This document shows positions 23,629 to 33,310 of a stretch of DNA of 64,000 nucleotides, one piece after another. The first letter of the stretch is position 1, and every line of letters starts with the position of its first letter. Source of the stretch: Putridiphycobacter sp965230485 (GTDB lineage Bacteria > Bacteroidota > Bacteroidia > Flavobacteriales_D > Crocinitomicaceae); contig CBDDLA010000001.1 in NCBI GenBank assembly GCA_965230485.1, positions 1,550,001 through 1,614,000 on the forward strand, written 5' to 3'. Under the pieces are notes generated by a model, which was not told where the DNA came from, did not search any database, and was given only the letters and a program-made list of their open reading frames with translations. A program made the translations under genes and the position numbers.

Positions 23629-23913
23629 ATGATTTTAGAAGTTTTAACACCAGATGAAGTTTTGTTTAAAGGAAATGTATCTCAGGTTATTCTGCCAGGA
23701 TTAGATGGCTCTTTCGGGATTTTGGACAACCATGCATCCCTAATATCAGCCTTAACTGAAGGTAAGGTACGTGTAGATCAAAACATTGAAGAAAACAAAT
23801 CATTTAAAGGTCGTTTAAATGTAGAATTTAAATCAGATGATCAATTTACATTTTCTATAAATGGAGGTGTAGTTGAGGTAAATGATAATAAGGTTTTAGT
23901 TTTAGCTGAATAA
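23629..23913 (+). CDS. atpC: ATP synthase subunit epsilon
   Basis: The start is the ATG at 23629 (MILEVLTPDEVLFKG); an earlier in-frame start at 23602 overlaps the atpD end and adds residues outside the family. The 94 residues form only the N-terminal beta-sandwich of epsilon (GLDGSFGILDNHASLISAL), without the C-terminal helical hairpin, as is usual in many Bacteroidota. It links the F1 rotor to the c-ring and regulates ATP hydrolysis. A terminator follows. Confidence 0.92.
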   Translation: MILEVLTPDEVLFKGNVSQVILPGLDGSFGILDNHASLISALTEGKVRVDQNIEENKSFKGRLNVEFKSDDQFTFSINGGVVEVNDNKVLVLAE

Positions 23914-23937
23914 AATATTTAGCACACAACTTCTTAT

Positions 23938-23970
23938 AAAGGGGATTGTATTATGTACAAGCCCCTTTTT
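23938..23970 (+). terminator. Rho-independent terminator after atpC
   Basis: AAAGGGG (23938-23944) pairs with CCCCTTT (23962-23968), with a TTGT/ACAA extension inside, and a T-run follows. It closes the atpDC unit. Confidence 0.8.
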
Positions 23971-24079
23971 GGTTATTAGAAGCTAAGTATACTTAAATAA
24001 ACAATTAATAAGAAAAATTAACGTTTTAAGTGAAGGTAAGCCAAAAAAAACGTTCAAATTTGCTTTCGTCTCGCTGAGT

Positions 24080-24826
24080 ATGAATTTTAAAGACAAATTA
24101 AATAAAGACAATATACCGCAGCATGTGGCCATTATTATGGATGGGAACGGACGTTGGGCGAAATCTAAAGGCCAGACTCGTTTATTCGGTCATGCTATGG
24201 GTGTTGAATCCGTTAGACGTGTACTTACTGGAGCTACGGAGGCTGGTGTTAAATATCTTACCTTATATGCTTTTTCAACTGAAAATTGGAATAGGCCAAA
24301 AGATGAGGTGGATGGCTTAATGGATTTACTTGTTAATACCATAACACAAGAAATTGAAGATTTACATAAGAATAATGTCATTGTAAAAACCATTGGTGAT
24401 ATCAAAGCATTGCCAGGTAATTGCGGAGAACGGTTAAAAAATGCCAGTTTAAAAACAGCAAATAACTTAGGCACAACGTTAATTTTGGCACTAAACTATA
24501 GTGCTAAGCAAGAAATAAGAGAAGCCATTAAATCAATTGCCGGAGATGTTAAAAATGATCGTTTTGGTTTAGAGGATATTACAGATGACTTAATTGATAA
24601 TCACCTTGAAACTAAAGGTATTCCAAACCCCGAATTACTTATTAGAACAAGTGGTGAAATTCGATTGAGCAATTTCCTGCTTTGGCAAATAGCGTACAGC
24701 GAACTTTATTTTTCTGAAAAAAATTGGCCAGATTTTACTGAAGAGGATTTTTATCAAGCTATTCATGATTATCAAAACCGTGAACGTAGATTTGGTAAAG
24801 TAAGCGAACAAATTAATAATGTATGA
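24080..24826 (+). CDS. uppS: Isoprenyl transferase (undecaprenyl diphosphate synthase)
   Basis: 248 residues. It condenses IPP units in cis to make the C55 lipid carrier for cell wall and O-antigen sugars. The catalytic IIMDGNGRWAK is at residues 18-28 (Asp21), with FSTENW at about 70 and the RTSGEIRLSNFLLWQ substrate motif near 194. The stop overlaps the bamA start (ATGA), so it is translationally coupled to the outer-membrane assembly gene. Confidence 0.95.
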   Translation: MNFKDKLNKDNIPQHVAIIMDGNGRWAKSKGQTRLFGHAMGVESVRRVLTGATEAGVKYLTLYAFSTENWNRPKDEVDGLMDLLVNTITQEIEDLHKNNVIVKTIGDIKALPGNCGERLKNASLKTANNLGTTLILALNYSAKQEIREAIKSIAGDVKNDRFGLEDITDDLIDNHLETKGIPNPELLIRTSGEIRLSNFLLWQIAYSELYFSEKNWPDFTEEDFYQAIHDYQNRERRFGKVSEQINNV

Positions 24827-27414
24827 AATTGAAATTAGCTTATCTGTTAGTATTAGTCTGTACAGTCTTTTCAGGATTTGGTCAAATCAATAATTCAGAT
24901 ATAAATTACCTGAATAAAAAAAAATATACCATTGCGTCAATTGTTGTTCAAGGAGTAGAGAACTACGATCATGATGCAATTAGAGTTATATCAGGTTTAA
25001 CTATTGGAAAAGAAATTACCGTTCCAGGCGAAGATTTTTCTAAAGCCATTAAAAATCTATGGGAACAGGATTTATTTAGTAATGTTGAAGTAGGTTATAC
25101 TGATATTGATCAGGTAAACGAAGAAATATTTCTTTATATAAAGCTGACGGGCAGGCCAAAATTATCGAAATTCAAATTTGAAGGGGTAAAAAAAACAGAA
25201 GCTGATAAAATTAGAGAAGTGATTGACTTACGTACCGGAGATGTCATTACTGAACCGCTTAGAAAAAATACAGAAAATTTAATAAGAGGTTTTTTTCAGG
25301 AAAAAGGCTATTTAAGAACGGAAGTTAAGATAGAAGAAAAAGTTGATACCCTTGTATTTAACTCCAAGGAATTTAATATAGTTGTTGACAAAGGTGAAAG
25401 GATCAAAATAGATCAAATCAATATTTATGGAAACGAAAAAGTTGATTTGACTTCATATGAATCATTTATCAAACGAAAAATTGTAAAGTTTGGCATTTCC
25501 GATCCTGGAATTAGAAAAAGTATGAAAGATACCAAACAAAAGGGCATCTTAAGAATATTTTCACGGTCAAAATTTAATAAAACTGCTTATGAAAGAGATA
25601 AAGCGCTCATAGTAGAAAAATTTAATGGAATTGGCTTAAGAGATGCTAATATTTTGCGAGACAGCATTTATGACATTGACGATAGACATATTGGTATCGA
25701 TATTTATGTAGAGCAAGGTAAAAAATATTATTTTGGAGATATTTCTTGGGTCGGTAATAGTAAATATCGTACAGGACTTTTAGATACTGTACTAGGTATT
25801 AAAAATGGAGACCTATATGATAAAGCTAGGTTAGAGCAACGCCTTTATATAAGTGGTGATAATAGTGACATTACGTCAATATACATGGATAAAGGATACC
25901 TTTTCTTTACTGTAACACCAGTCGAATTAAATATTTCTGAAGGAAACAAAATTAATTATGAATTAAGAATTAATGAAGGTAAAGAAGCCAGATATGGTGA
26001 AATTAGAATTATGGGTAATACCAAAACTAATGACCATGTTATTCGGAGAGAATTAAGAACAAAGCCAGGCGATTTATTTAGTAGAGCAGACATCATTCGA
26101 ACACAGAGAGAATTATCTCAATTGGGTTATTTTGACAATGAACAATTTCAGATTAATCCTATTCCCAACCCAGCTGATGGAACAGTTGATGTAGAATATA
26201 CTGTAGTTGAGAAATCATCTGATCAAATAGAATTATCAGGTGGTTTTGGAGCTGGAAGACTAATTGGTACTCTTGGACTTACATTTACTAACTTTTCGAC
26301 TAAAAATATTTTCAAAAAAGAAGCATGGTCGCCACTTCCTTCAGGTGATGGGCAAAGACTATCAATTAGAGGTCAGTCTTTTGGTCGTGGTTTTCAATCT
26401 TACAACTTATCTTTTACAGAACCCTGGTTAGGCGGAAAAAAACCAATTTCATTAACTGGTTTTATGACACATTCAAACATTGCTCAAATTAACAATACTG
26501 TTAGTTCAGATGCTGATTTAAAAATCGGAGTGACAAGTGTTGGATTAGGAATTGGATCAAGACTTAAATGGCCTGATGATTTCTTTTCAGTGTATAGCGA
26601 ATTAAATTACACTTATTATGATCTGAAAAACGCAGGCGCCAGATTTGTTTTCCCAACTGGTTATTCAAATGATATTTCTCTCAATTTTACAATCACAAGA
26701 AATTCAATAGATAACCCAATATACCCTAGAGGAGGATCAAATTTTAAATTACTGACTAAATCTACCCTGCCCTATTCTAAGTTTGACGGAATTGATGACT
26801 ATTCAACCCTAAGTCAGCAGGAATTATACAAATACACAGAGTATTTTAAAATTAAATTTACAGGTGAATGGTATTTGCCAGTTTCTAAAAATAAAAAACT
26901 AGTTCTAGTTCCAAAATTTGGATATGGATTTATGGGTGGTTTTTCAAAAGAAAAGGGCAACACACCATTTCAACGTTTTTATTTGGGAGGAAATGGTCTT
27001 GCGCAAAATATACAATATGACGGAAGAGAGTTAATAACGCTTAGGGGCTATGATGTTGCTCAAGGCTTAAGTACAGAACAAGGCGATCCACTGATTGCTA
27101 AATACAGTATGGAGCTGCGCTATCCTTTATCCTTAAATCCAAGTGCAACTATATATGGCTTAGCTTTTGTAGAAGCAGGTAACACATACACTAATTTTAA
27201 AACTTTTAACCCATTTAATGTAAAACGATCAGCAGGTGTTGGAGTTAGAGTATTTTTGCCAATGTTTGGTATGCTTGGAGTTGATTTAGGATGGGGCTTT
27301 GATACACTGGATAGCGACAGACTGGGTGCGGATCAACACAATGGACAAGTTCTAACTAATGGATACTCGTTTAGTATTTTTCCCGTTATTGGTGTAGCAC
27401 TTGGTGATTTATAA
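24823..27414 (+). CDS. bamA: Outer-membrane assembly factor BamA
   Basis: 863 residues with a signal peptide (1-21, ending SGFGQ), POTRA domains over about residues 35-440 (repeated G..K....V..EL.....G.) and a C-terminal 16-strand beta-barrel. The barrel start is marked by GGFGAGRLIGTLGL and the L6 loop region by RGYDVAQGL. It inserts beta-barrel proteins into the outer membrane. Overlaps uppS by 4 bp and is followed by two Skp-like chaperone genes, the usual Bacteroidota order. Confidence 0.95.
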   Translation: MKLKLAYLLVLVCTVFSGFGQINNSDINYLNKKKYTIASIVVQGVENYDHDAIRVISGLTIGKEITVPGEDFSKAIKNLWEQDLFSNVEVGYTDIDQVNEEIFLYIKLTGRPKLSKFKFEGVKKTEADKIREVIDLRTGDVITEPLRKNTENLIRGFFQEKGYLRTEVKIEEKVDTLVFNSKEFNIVVDKGERIKIDQINIYGNEKVDLTSYESFIKRKIVKFGISDPGIRKSMKDTKQKGILRIFSRSKFNKTAYERDKALIVEKFNGIGLRDANILRDSIYDIDDRHIGIDIYVEQGKKYYFGDISWVGNSKYRTGLLDTVLGIKNGDLYDKARLEQRLYISGDNSDITSIYMDKGYLFFTVTPVELNISEGNKINYELRINEGKEARYGEIRIMGNTKTNDHVIRRELRTKPGDLFSRADIIRTQRELSQLGYFDNEQFQINPIPNPADGTVDVEYTVVEKSSDQIELSGGFGAGRLIGTLGLTFTNFSTKNIFKKEAWSPLPSGDGQRLSIRGQSFGRGFQSYNLSFTEPWLGGKKPISLTGFMTHSNIAQINNTVSSDADLKIGVTSVGLGIGSRLKWPDDFFSVYSELNYTYYDLKNAGARFVFPTGYSNDISLNFTITRNSIDNPIYPRGGSNFKLLTKSTLPYSKFDGIDDYSTLSQQELYKYTEYFKIKFTGEWYLPVSKNKKLVLVPKFGYGFMGGFSKEKGNTPFQRFYLGGNGLAQNIQYDGRELITLRGYDVAQGLSTEQGDPLIAKYSMELRYPLSLNPSATIYGLAFVEAGNTYTNFKTFNPFNVKRSAGVGVRVFLPMFGMLGVDLGWGFDTLDSDRLGADQHNGQVLTNGYSFSIFPVIGVALGDL

Positions 27415-27423
27415 AAAAATAAT

Positions 27424-27948
27424 ATGAAAAAGATACTTATTTTAAGTTTTGTGATTTTAGGAATGTCTAATATGGCATTAAGTCAAAAATATGCTTATGT
27501 TGATACTCAATATATACTTGATAATATTCCCGCCTACTCTGAGGCGCAGTTCAAGTTAGATGAATATGCCATAAAATGGCAAGAAGAAATAGAAGCGAAG
27601 TATAAGTTAATTGCAAAAAAAAGACGAGCATTGCAAGCTGAAGAAATATTGTTACCTGAAGAAATTAAACAAGAAAAACAAAAAGCCATTGGAGAATTGG
27701 AGAAAAATGCCAAAGAACTTCAAAAGAAGTATTTTGGTGTAAACGGGATGCTTTTTACCAAGCGTGCAGAGTTAATTAAACCTATTCAAGATGATATTTT
27801 TGATGCAATTCAAGAAATTTCGGATGAAAAAAAATATGCTTTTGTATTTGATAAGGCCAACCAATCTAACCTTTTATTTGCTGATTCTAAATACAATATT
27901 AGTGATTTAGTATTAAGAAAAATGGACATATCAGTAAAAGATAAGTAA
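27424..27948 (+). CDS. OmpH/Skp-family periplasmic chaperone, first copy
   Basis: 174 residues with a signal peptide (1-20, ALSQ) and a Skp-like start AYVDTQYILDNIPAYSEAQ. The long charged middle helix (about 45-115) forms the coiled-coil arms of the trimeric chaperone that carries unfolded outer-membrane proteins to BamA. It starts 9 bp after bamA. A small stem (TAGGCA 27951-27956 with TGCCTA 27964-27969) follows without a strong T-run. Confidence 0.88.
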   Translation: MKKILILSFVILGMSNMALSQKYAYVDTQYILDNIPAYSEAQFKLDEYAIKWQEEIEAKYKLIAKKRRALQAEEILLPEEIKQEKQKAIGELEKNAKELQKKYFGVNGMLFTKRAELIKPIQDDIFDAIQEISDEKKYAFVFDKANQSNLLFADSKYNISDLVLRKMDISVKDK

Positions 27949-28004
27949 TTTAGGCACGCATTTTGCCTATACTTGTATGTAAAACAAAACCATAATAAGT
28001 TATA

Positions 28005-28034
28005 TTGCTGGTAAAACTAAAATAACTACTTTTG
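28005..28034 (+). promoter_or_regulatory. Promoter of second skp-like gene
   Basis: TTG (28005-28007), a 19-bp spacer and TACTTTTG (28027-28034) fit the Bacteroidota consensus; the ATG is 25 bp downstream. It allows the second chaperone to be expressed apart from bamA. Confidence 0.6.
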
Positions 28035-28059
28035 GCAACCTTATTAAAAACAGAAAAAA

Positions 28060-28584
28060 ATGAAAAAAATATTTTTAGCACTCATAATTACATTTAGCTT
28101 AGGCTCAATTGTTGGTCAAACTAATTTAAAGTTTGGACATGTTAACTATAAAAAGGCTACAGATAGTATTCCAACTAAATTAGCAGCAGATAAAGAAATG
28201 CAGCAATTCATTGAAGATGGCCAAAAAACCATTCAAGAATTACAAACCATGTTACAGAGAGACTATGAAACATATATGGTAAAACGTGATTCAATGTCAG
28301 CTTTGAGAAAAGAAATAACTGAAAAAAATTTACAAGAACAGCAAGCCATCTTAGAGAATAAGCAAACTACTTTGCAAAATGATTTAGAAATATATGATGG
28401 AAGATTATATAAGCCAATCGAAAATAATTTTAAAAAAGCTGTAAAAACTATTTCTCAAAAATATAAACTAAATTATGTTTTTGAAGAAGGAAGTTTGCTT
28501 TATCTCGAAGGAGGACTTGATATCACCGAAGAGGTAAAACAAGAACTAATTAAATTAGAATTAGCAAGGTCAGCTGCACCTTAG
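28060..28584 (+). CDS. OmpH/Skp-family periplasmic chaperone, second copy
   Basis: 174 residues with signal peptide (ending VGQT), FGHVNYKKATDSIPTKLAAD and a coiled-coil arm (about 45-115) rich in Gln/Lys/Glu. It is a diverged paralogue of the preceding gene with the same length. It is expected to work in the periplasm with BamA. Its own promoter and terminator are visible. Confidence 0.88.
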   Translation: MKKIFLALIITFSLGSIVGQTNLKFGHVNYKKATDSIPTKLAADKEMQQFIEDGQKTIQELQTMLQRDYETYMVKRDSMSALRKEITEKNLQEQQAILENKQTTLQNDLEIYDGRLYKPIENNFKKAVKTISQKYKLNYVFEEGSLLYLEGGLDITEEVKQELIKLELARSAAP

Positions 28585-28611
28585 CAAAACCTAAAACATT
28601 TATAATTTCTT

Positions 28612-28645
28612 AAAGGTGTCTCGGTTAATCGAAGACACCTTTTTT
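28612..28645 (+). terminator. Rho-independent terminator after second skp-like gene
   Basis: A 10-bp perfect stem (28612-28621 with 28633-28642) is followed by a T-run. It separates the bamA-skp region from murI. Confidence 0.85.
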
Positions 28646-28659
28646 ATATCTTTAACCCA

Positions 28660-29460
28660 ATGAATAAACCCATTGGAATATTTGATTCAGGTATTGGTGG
28701 TCTCACTGTAGCTCATGCAGTATCTCAACTATTGCCAGATGAAACCATAGTTTACTTTGGTGACACTGCTCATTTACCTTACGGTGATAAATCTCCCAAA
28801 CTCATACACTCTTTTGTTCAAAATATTACACATTTTTTATTGGATGAAAAAAAATGTAAATCAGTTGTAATTGCTTGTAATACCGCTTCTGCAACTTCAT
28901 ATAATTTTCTCCGTGACAAATTTAAAGGGCAAATCCCAATTATTAACGTAATAGATCCTATTATTGAGGCAATTACTAACAATCAATCTCATCAAAAAAT
29001 TGGATTAATTGCAACTAAGACTACTGTTGAGTCAGGTGTTTATCAGGAAAAAATGAAGAGGAGAAATCCTAATATTAAAATGGCTGTCTTGCCTACTCCG
29101 CTGCTTGCCCCAATGATTGAGGAAGGTTTTAGCAAAGATAAAATCAGTAGCACGGTAATAGAGAACTATTTGAGTAACCCTAATTTTGAAGGCATAGATG
29201 CTTTAATACTAGGTTGCACCCATTATGTGCTAATTAAAGATGAGATTAATGAATTTTTTAAAGGCAAAGTTAAATTATATGATTCTACAGATATTCTAGC
29301 CTTAAAAATGATTGAGATTTTTAAAAATGAGAACTTATTAAATCAAAATAAAACTGTCCCAAATTCATTTTATGTATCTGATTTTACTGACAGTTTCCAA
29401 GCTTCAGCGGCCAGATTTTATGGCGAAGATATCCGCTTAGATTTAAAATTATTACCTTAA
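28660..29460 (+). CDS. murI: Glutamate racemase
   Basis: 266 residues. It interconverts L- and D-glutamate for peptidoglycan. It has the N-terminal IGIFDSGIGGLTVAHAV, the two catalytic cysteines in ACNTAS (Cys73) and GCTHY (about Cys186), and the FGDTAHLPYGDKS loop. Length is standard. The 3' end overlaps the convergent TonB receptor gene by 4 bp. Confidence 0.95.
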   Translation: MNKPIGIFDSGIGGLTVAHAVSQLLPDETIVYFGDTAHLPYGDKSPKLIHSFVQNITHFLLDEKKCKSVVIACNTASATSYNFLRDKFKGQIPIINVIDPIIEAITNNQSHQKIGLIATKTTVESGVYQEKMKRRNPNIKMAVLPTPLLAPMIEEGFSKDKISSTVIENYLSNPNFEGIDALILGCTHYVLIKDEINEFFKGKVKLYDSTDILALKMIEIFKNENLLNQNKTVPNSFYVSDFTDSFQASAARFYGEDIRLDLKLLP

Positions 29461-31814
29461 AAATAAATGCGATATAACGGAATAGGCAGCCTGCCCGTTT
29501 GAAAGGTAGTTGATATGCCACCGGTTGACGCATTAAACTCCTGAAAAAAGACATTTTTTTGATCCGTAACGTTTTGAATATCTATCGCCCACTCTTGAGT
29601 AATTTTTTTCCCAATTCTTTTGAATCCAATTCTAAAATCCATCCTAAAATAATCTGGAAATTGCTGACTGAATGCATTTTTATTATCTCTTACTTCAGAA
29701 TTGCTTAGAATTGATTGCTCTAATAAAATTGGTGTATATCTTCCCCCTCCGTTTCTTGTAAATTTAACATCCACTGTCAGAATATTTTGACCTGTTTTAG
29801 CTTTTTTAAACCTGTATGCATATCCAGCCAAGGCATTAAAAGTATATCCTCCATCAAAAGCAGTAGAATATTCTATTCCATTGCTCGGTGTATATAATGA
29901 CCTATACAACGAACTAGTTAACAAAAAATAAAGCCCTTTATCTAAAAACTTTTCTAAAGTTATATCAAGGCCATAATTACGACCTGTTCCATTATTTACA
30001 GAATTATAAGGATAATCTTCAACAAACGCTGAGCCATAGTTTGCCATTGAAAAAACAGATGAATCTTGTTCTACAACAATATCGTACATTGACTGATAAT
30101 AGGCCTCTATTTTAGCTTGAATTCCCCACATGAAAAAACGCTGATAGCCCAATACGAAATGGTGACTTTTAGCAAAATCTAATGATTTGTTTGGTAATTT
30201 GGTCTGATTATTAATAGTCTGCTCTAAAAAATACAATTCAACAGGCTGCATTTGACTGTGGAAACCATACCCTACTGTTAATTTATCCTTTTCTGTTAAA
30301 TTATATACTGCTCCTACTCTTGGCTCAAGTGTTTGTTGATTTTTAAGTGTCAATATTTGATAATGTATACCAGAATTAATTTGTAATCGCTTTGACAAGC
30401 GCCATTGATATTGAATATATGGTTGTAAAAGAAGTGTATTTCCATCAAACTCTCTAAGTGTTACATAATCATTGTAAAACCTGGAGTATGCAGAATCAAT
30501 CAAATTTAAAATAAATAAATCTGATTGGAAACCCGTTTTAACTACGTGCTTGACATTTAGCTTGTAATTAAGGTAAGCATTGTTACTCCATTTAGCAATA
30601 ATAGATCTGGTTCCATAAGTAGTAAATGGATTTCCAAAGTCTGCATCAACCGTATCATTCAAGATATCATTTATAGTTCCTTGTATGGCTGAAGATATAT
30701 TGAAAAAAGCCGTTTGACCAAGTCGCTGCTTATGATTAACGCTAACAATACCAACATTGGATTGATAATAAGTATTACTATTATCAAGTGCATAAACATC
30801 TCCTTCTTCAGCTTCTTCAGCTAAAATATCAATATCACTTAATCCACCAATTCCAAAAATACTAGTGACTCCCTTTTTATGTGGAAAATTGAGTTTAAAA
30901 GTTAAATCTTGATATCGGGGCACAGCATTGGTTCCAATTGAGAGACCAATTTTATTAAAAAAAGTCAAATCATTAATGCGATAACTTACCAAGTAAGAAG
31001 CTCTAGTTTTTTTATTTAACGGCCCTTCTGCTAATAATTCTGCACCATTAAAACCTATTTGGAACATAAATTCATGTTTACCTGTGTTTCCGTTTCTTAA
31101 TTTCAAATCAAAAACACCTGCAATTGCGTTACCATACTCTGCCGGAAAAGCGCCTGTTAAGAAATCAGAATTAGACAATACATTATTATTCAACATACTA
31201 ATTGGACCACCGGTTGTGCCAAAACGTGCAAAATGATTAGGGTTTGGAATATCAATGCCTTCCATTCTATACAAAACCCCGGTTGGAGAGTTTCCCCTTA
31301 TAATAACATCATTTCTGGTATCATTTCCTCCTCTTGCACCTGCAAAATTTTGAGCCATTCTTGACACATCATTCAAACTGCCGGCATACCTTTTTGACTC
31401 ATCAATAGAAAAAGACCTTGCACTTACCGAAACCATTTTATTAATCGTCTCCCCCTTTTTCTTCCCTACTACCTCAACGGCTTCAAGAGATTCTATTTTT
31501 TCGATTAAATCAACTTCCAAAACTACTTCTTTAGAACTCACTTCTAAATTGTTATACCGTCTTATTTCATAGCCAACAAATGTGATTATAATACTTTGTT
31601 TACCTACAGGTACTGCATTTAATTTAAAGATTCCACTAACATCAGTAATAGCACCAATAAATTGACCACCATCAATTACTTCTACTTTTGCGCCAACAAT
31701 GGGTTGGAAAGTTTCCTTATCCCTCACAACTCCTTTTATGACCCCTGTAATATTTTGGGCTGACAAGTTCCAAGCAAATAGAAGACATGAGAAAATAAGA
31801 AGAAGTTTATTCAT
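29457..31814 (-). CDS. TonB-dependent outer-membrane receptor
   Basis: 785 residues with a signal peptide (ending LSAQ), an N-terminal carboxypeptidase-regulatory-like beta-sandwich (about 22-105, GVVRDKETFQPIVGAKVEV), a plug domain (about 115-235, VIIRGNSPTGVLYRMEGIDIPNP) and a C-terminal beta-barrel. It imports a substrate across the outer membrane using TonB energy. There is no adjacent SusD gene, so it is not a typical polysaccharide-utilisation pair; substrate unknown. Confidence 0.88.
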   Translation of the reverse strand: MNKLLLIFSCLLFAWNLSAQNITGVIKGVVRDKETFQPIVGAKVEVIDGGQFIGAITDVSGIFKLNAVPVGKQSIIITFVGYEIRRYNNLEVSSKEVVLEVDLIEKIESLEAVEVVGKKKGETINKMVSVSARSFSIDESKRYAGSLNDVSRMAQNFAGARGGNDTRNDVIIRGNSPTGVLYRMEGIDIPNPNHFARFGTTGGPISMLNNNVLSNSDFLTGAFPAEYGNAIAGVFDLKLRNGNTGKHEFMFQIGFNGAELLAEGPLNKKTRASYLVSYRINDLTFFNKIGLSIGTNAVPRYQDLTFKLNFPHKKGVTSIFGIGGLSDIDILAEEAEEGDVYALDNSNTYYQSNVGIVSVNHKQRLGQTAFFNISSAIQGTINDILNDTVDADFGNPFTTYGTRSIIAKWSNNAYLNYKLNVKHVVKTGFQSDLFILNLIDSAYSRFYNDYVTLREFDGNTLLLQPYIQYQWRLSKRLQINSGIHYQILTLKNQQTLEPRVGAVYNLTEKDKLTVGYGFHSQMQPVELYFLEQTINNQTKLPNKSLDFAKSHHFVLGYQRFFMWGIQAKIEAYYQSMYDIVVEQDSSVFSMANYGSAFVEDYPYNSVNNGTGRNYGLDITLEKFLDKGLYFLLTSSLYRSLYTPSNGIEYSTAFDGGYTFNALAGYAYRFKKAKTGQNILTVDVKFTRNGGGRYTPILLEQSILSNSEVRDNKNAFSQQFPDYFRMDFRIGFKRIGKKITQEWAIDIQNVTDQKNVFFQEFNASTGGISTTFQTGRLPIPLYRIYF

Positions 31815-31955
31815 TTCACATTACATTTATGCAGCATAGAATTGTCCTTAATGCAAAAATAAAATTTCATAAAATAAAATAGAGTTAAAAACCAACCTTA
31901 ATTTTGAAGATAATGCCCTTCTATTGATATTTTATTACATTTGTTTTAGAGAAAT

Positions 31956-32960
31956 ATGCATACTCAAGAAAGAAAAATTGCGGTAATTGGCGGTGGAAGT
32001 TGGGCAACAGCCTTGGTCAAAATTTTAACTACAAAGCCTGGAGTCACTATCAACTGGTGGATGCATAATGAAGCCTCTGTAGCTCATATTCTAAAATATA
32101 GGCATAATCCAAAATATTTACAATCTGTTGAATTTGATCTTGAACGAATTAATGTAGGAAGTAATTTAGAAGAACTTATTCAGCCGGCAGAAATAATTAT
32201 TATTGCAACTCCTTCAGCCTATTTATTTAGTGTTTTCGAAAATTTTCCAAAACGCCATTTTAATGGAAAATATGTTTTTTCTGCTGTCAAGGGTATCATT
32301 CCTGAAATTAATGAAATACCCGGACAATTTTTTCAAAAATACATGGAGGTTGATGAAGATAATATTGGAATTATTTGCGGACCTTGCCATGCTGAAGAGG
32401 TAGCATTGGAGCGATTATCTTACCTCACAATAGCTTGCCAGGATGAGGATATGGCTGAATTTTTAGCTGAAAAAATGTCCAATCGATTCATTAAAACAAC
32501 CATTTCTGATGATATTTTTGGTACAGAATATTCTGCAGTTCTAAAAAACGTTTACGCTATTGCAAGCGGAATTTGTGCAGGTTTAGGGCACGGAGATAAT
32601 TTTCAATCCGTTTTAATTTCTAATGCCATACAAGAAATTGAAAATTTTATTGACGAAGTCAATCCAATTCACCGAGATGTAAAATCTTCTGCTTATTTAG
32701 GTGATTTATTGGTCACTGCCTATTCGAAATTTTCAAGAAATAGGACTTTTGGGTATATGGTTGGAAAAGGATATTCAGTTAAAATTGCTCAGTTAGAAAT
32801 GGATATGATAGCTGAGGGATACTTTGCTACAAAATGCCTTGTTGAAATTAATAAAGAATATAGTGTTGACATGCCAATACTAGAGGCTGTTAATAATATT
32901 ATCTATGAAAAAATCGCACCTTTTATAGAGATCAAGATTCTGGCTGACAAGCTTTCCTAA
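31956..32960 (+). CDS. gpsA: Glycerol-3-phosphate dehydrogenase [NAD(P)+]
   Basis: 334 residues. It reduces dihydroxyacetone phosphate to sn-glycerol 3-phosphate for phospholipids. The Rossmann motif is IAVIGGGSWATALVKIL (8-24). KGI, GPCHAEEVA (a variant of GPSFAxE) and the active-site Lys in AVLKNVYAIASGI (about 198) follow. A -7 box TACATTTG lies at 31936-31943. The GPCHAEE motif is usual in Bacteroidota. Confidence 0.94.
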   Translation: MHTQERKIAVIGGGSWATALVKILTTKPGVTINWWMHNEASVAHILKYRHNPKYLQSVEFDLERINVGSNLEELIQPAEIIIIATPSAYLFSVFENFPKRHFNGKYVFSAVKGIIPEINEIPGQFFQKYMEVDEDNIGIICGPCHAEEVALERLSYLTIACQDEDMAEFLAEKMSNRFIKTTISDDIFGTEYSAVLKNVYAIASGICAGLGHGDNFQSVLISNAIQEIENFIDEVNPIHRDVKSSAYLGDLLVTAYSKFSRNRTFGYMVGKGYSVKIAQLEMDMIAEGYFATKCLVEINKEYSVDMPILEAVNNIIYEKIAPFIEIKILADKLS

Positions 32961-33156
32961 TTAAGGCATTCACACTACTTCAGACTATTAAAATTAAAAG
33001 TAAACACTTTAGTTTGATAAATTCAATATAGACTCGTTGAGAAATCAAGTCATAACCTGTCGAAAAAAGTTAAACTCAACAAATAAAAGTAATGTTGGTA
33101 TTTATTAGCCTTTGTAAAATTCTTTTTATATTTGCACAAGTTCATTACTTAATTAA

Positions 33157-33259
33157 CTTATAAAGAAAGGTGGAGGGACCGGCCCTGTGATACCTTGGCA
33201 ACCCTTATCTTCTAGATAAGAAGGTGCCAATTCCTAGTATATTTTTATACTGATATAAG
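33157..33259 (+). promoter_or_regulatory. SAM-I (S-box) riboswitch
   Basis: The conserved core is present in order: AGGTGGAGGGACCGGCCC (33168-33185), ATACCTTGGCAACCC, a variable hairpin (CTTATCTTCTAGATAAG), then AAGGTGCCAATTCCT. The P1 stem is CTTATA (33157-33162) with TATAAG (33254-33259). A -7 box TATATTTG lies upstream at 33127-33134. It controls the split metH operon in response to S-adenosylmethionine. Downstream bases 33283-33290 (CCGGTCTC) can pair with GGGACCGG (33175-33182), a candidate switching helix. Confidence 0.92.
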
Positions 33260-33310
33260 AAAATATTAATCAATCACTTTTTCCGGTCTCACTGCAATTC
33301 TATTTAGAAT

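Noticed and set aside
27951..27969. Terminator between the two skp-like genes
   Set aside because: The 6-bp stem has no following T-run; a promoter for the second gene overlaps the downstream interval.
29457..31814. SusC of a polysaccharide-utilisation locus
   Set aside because: There is no SusD or glycoside hydrolase next to it; neighbours are murI and gpsA.
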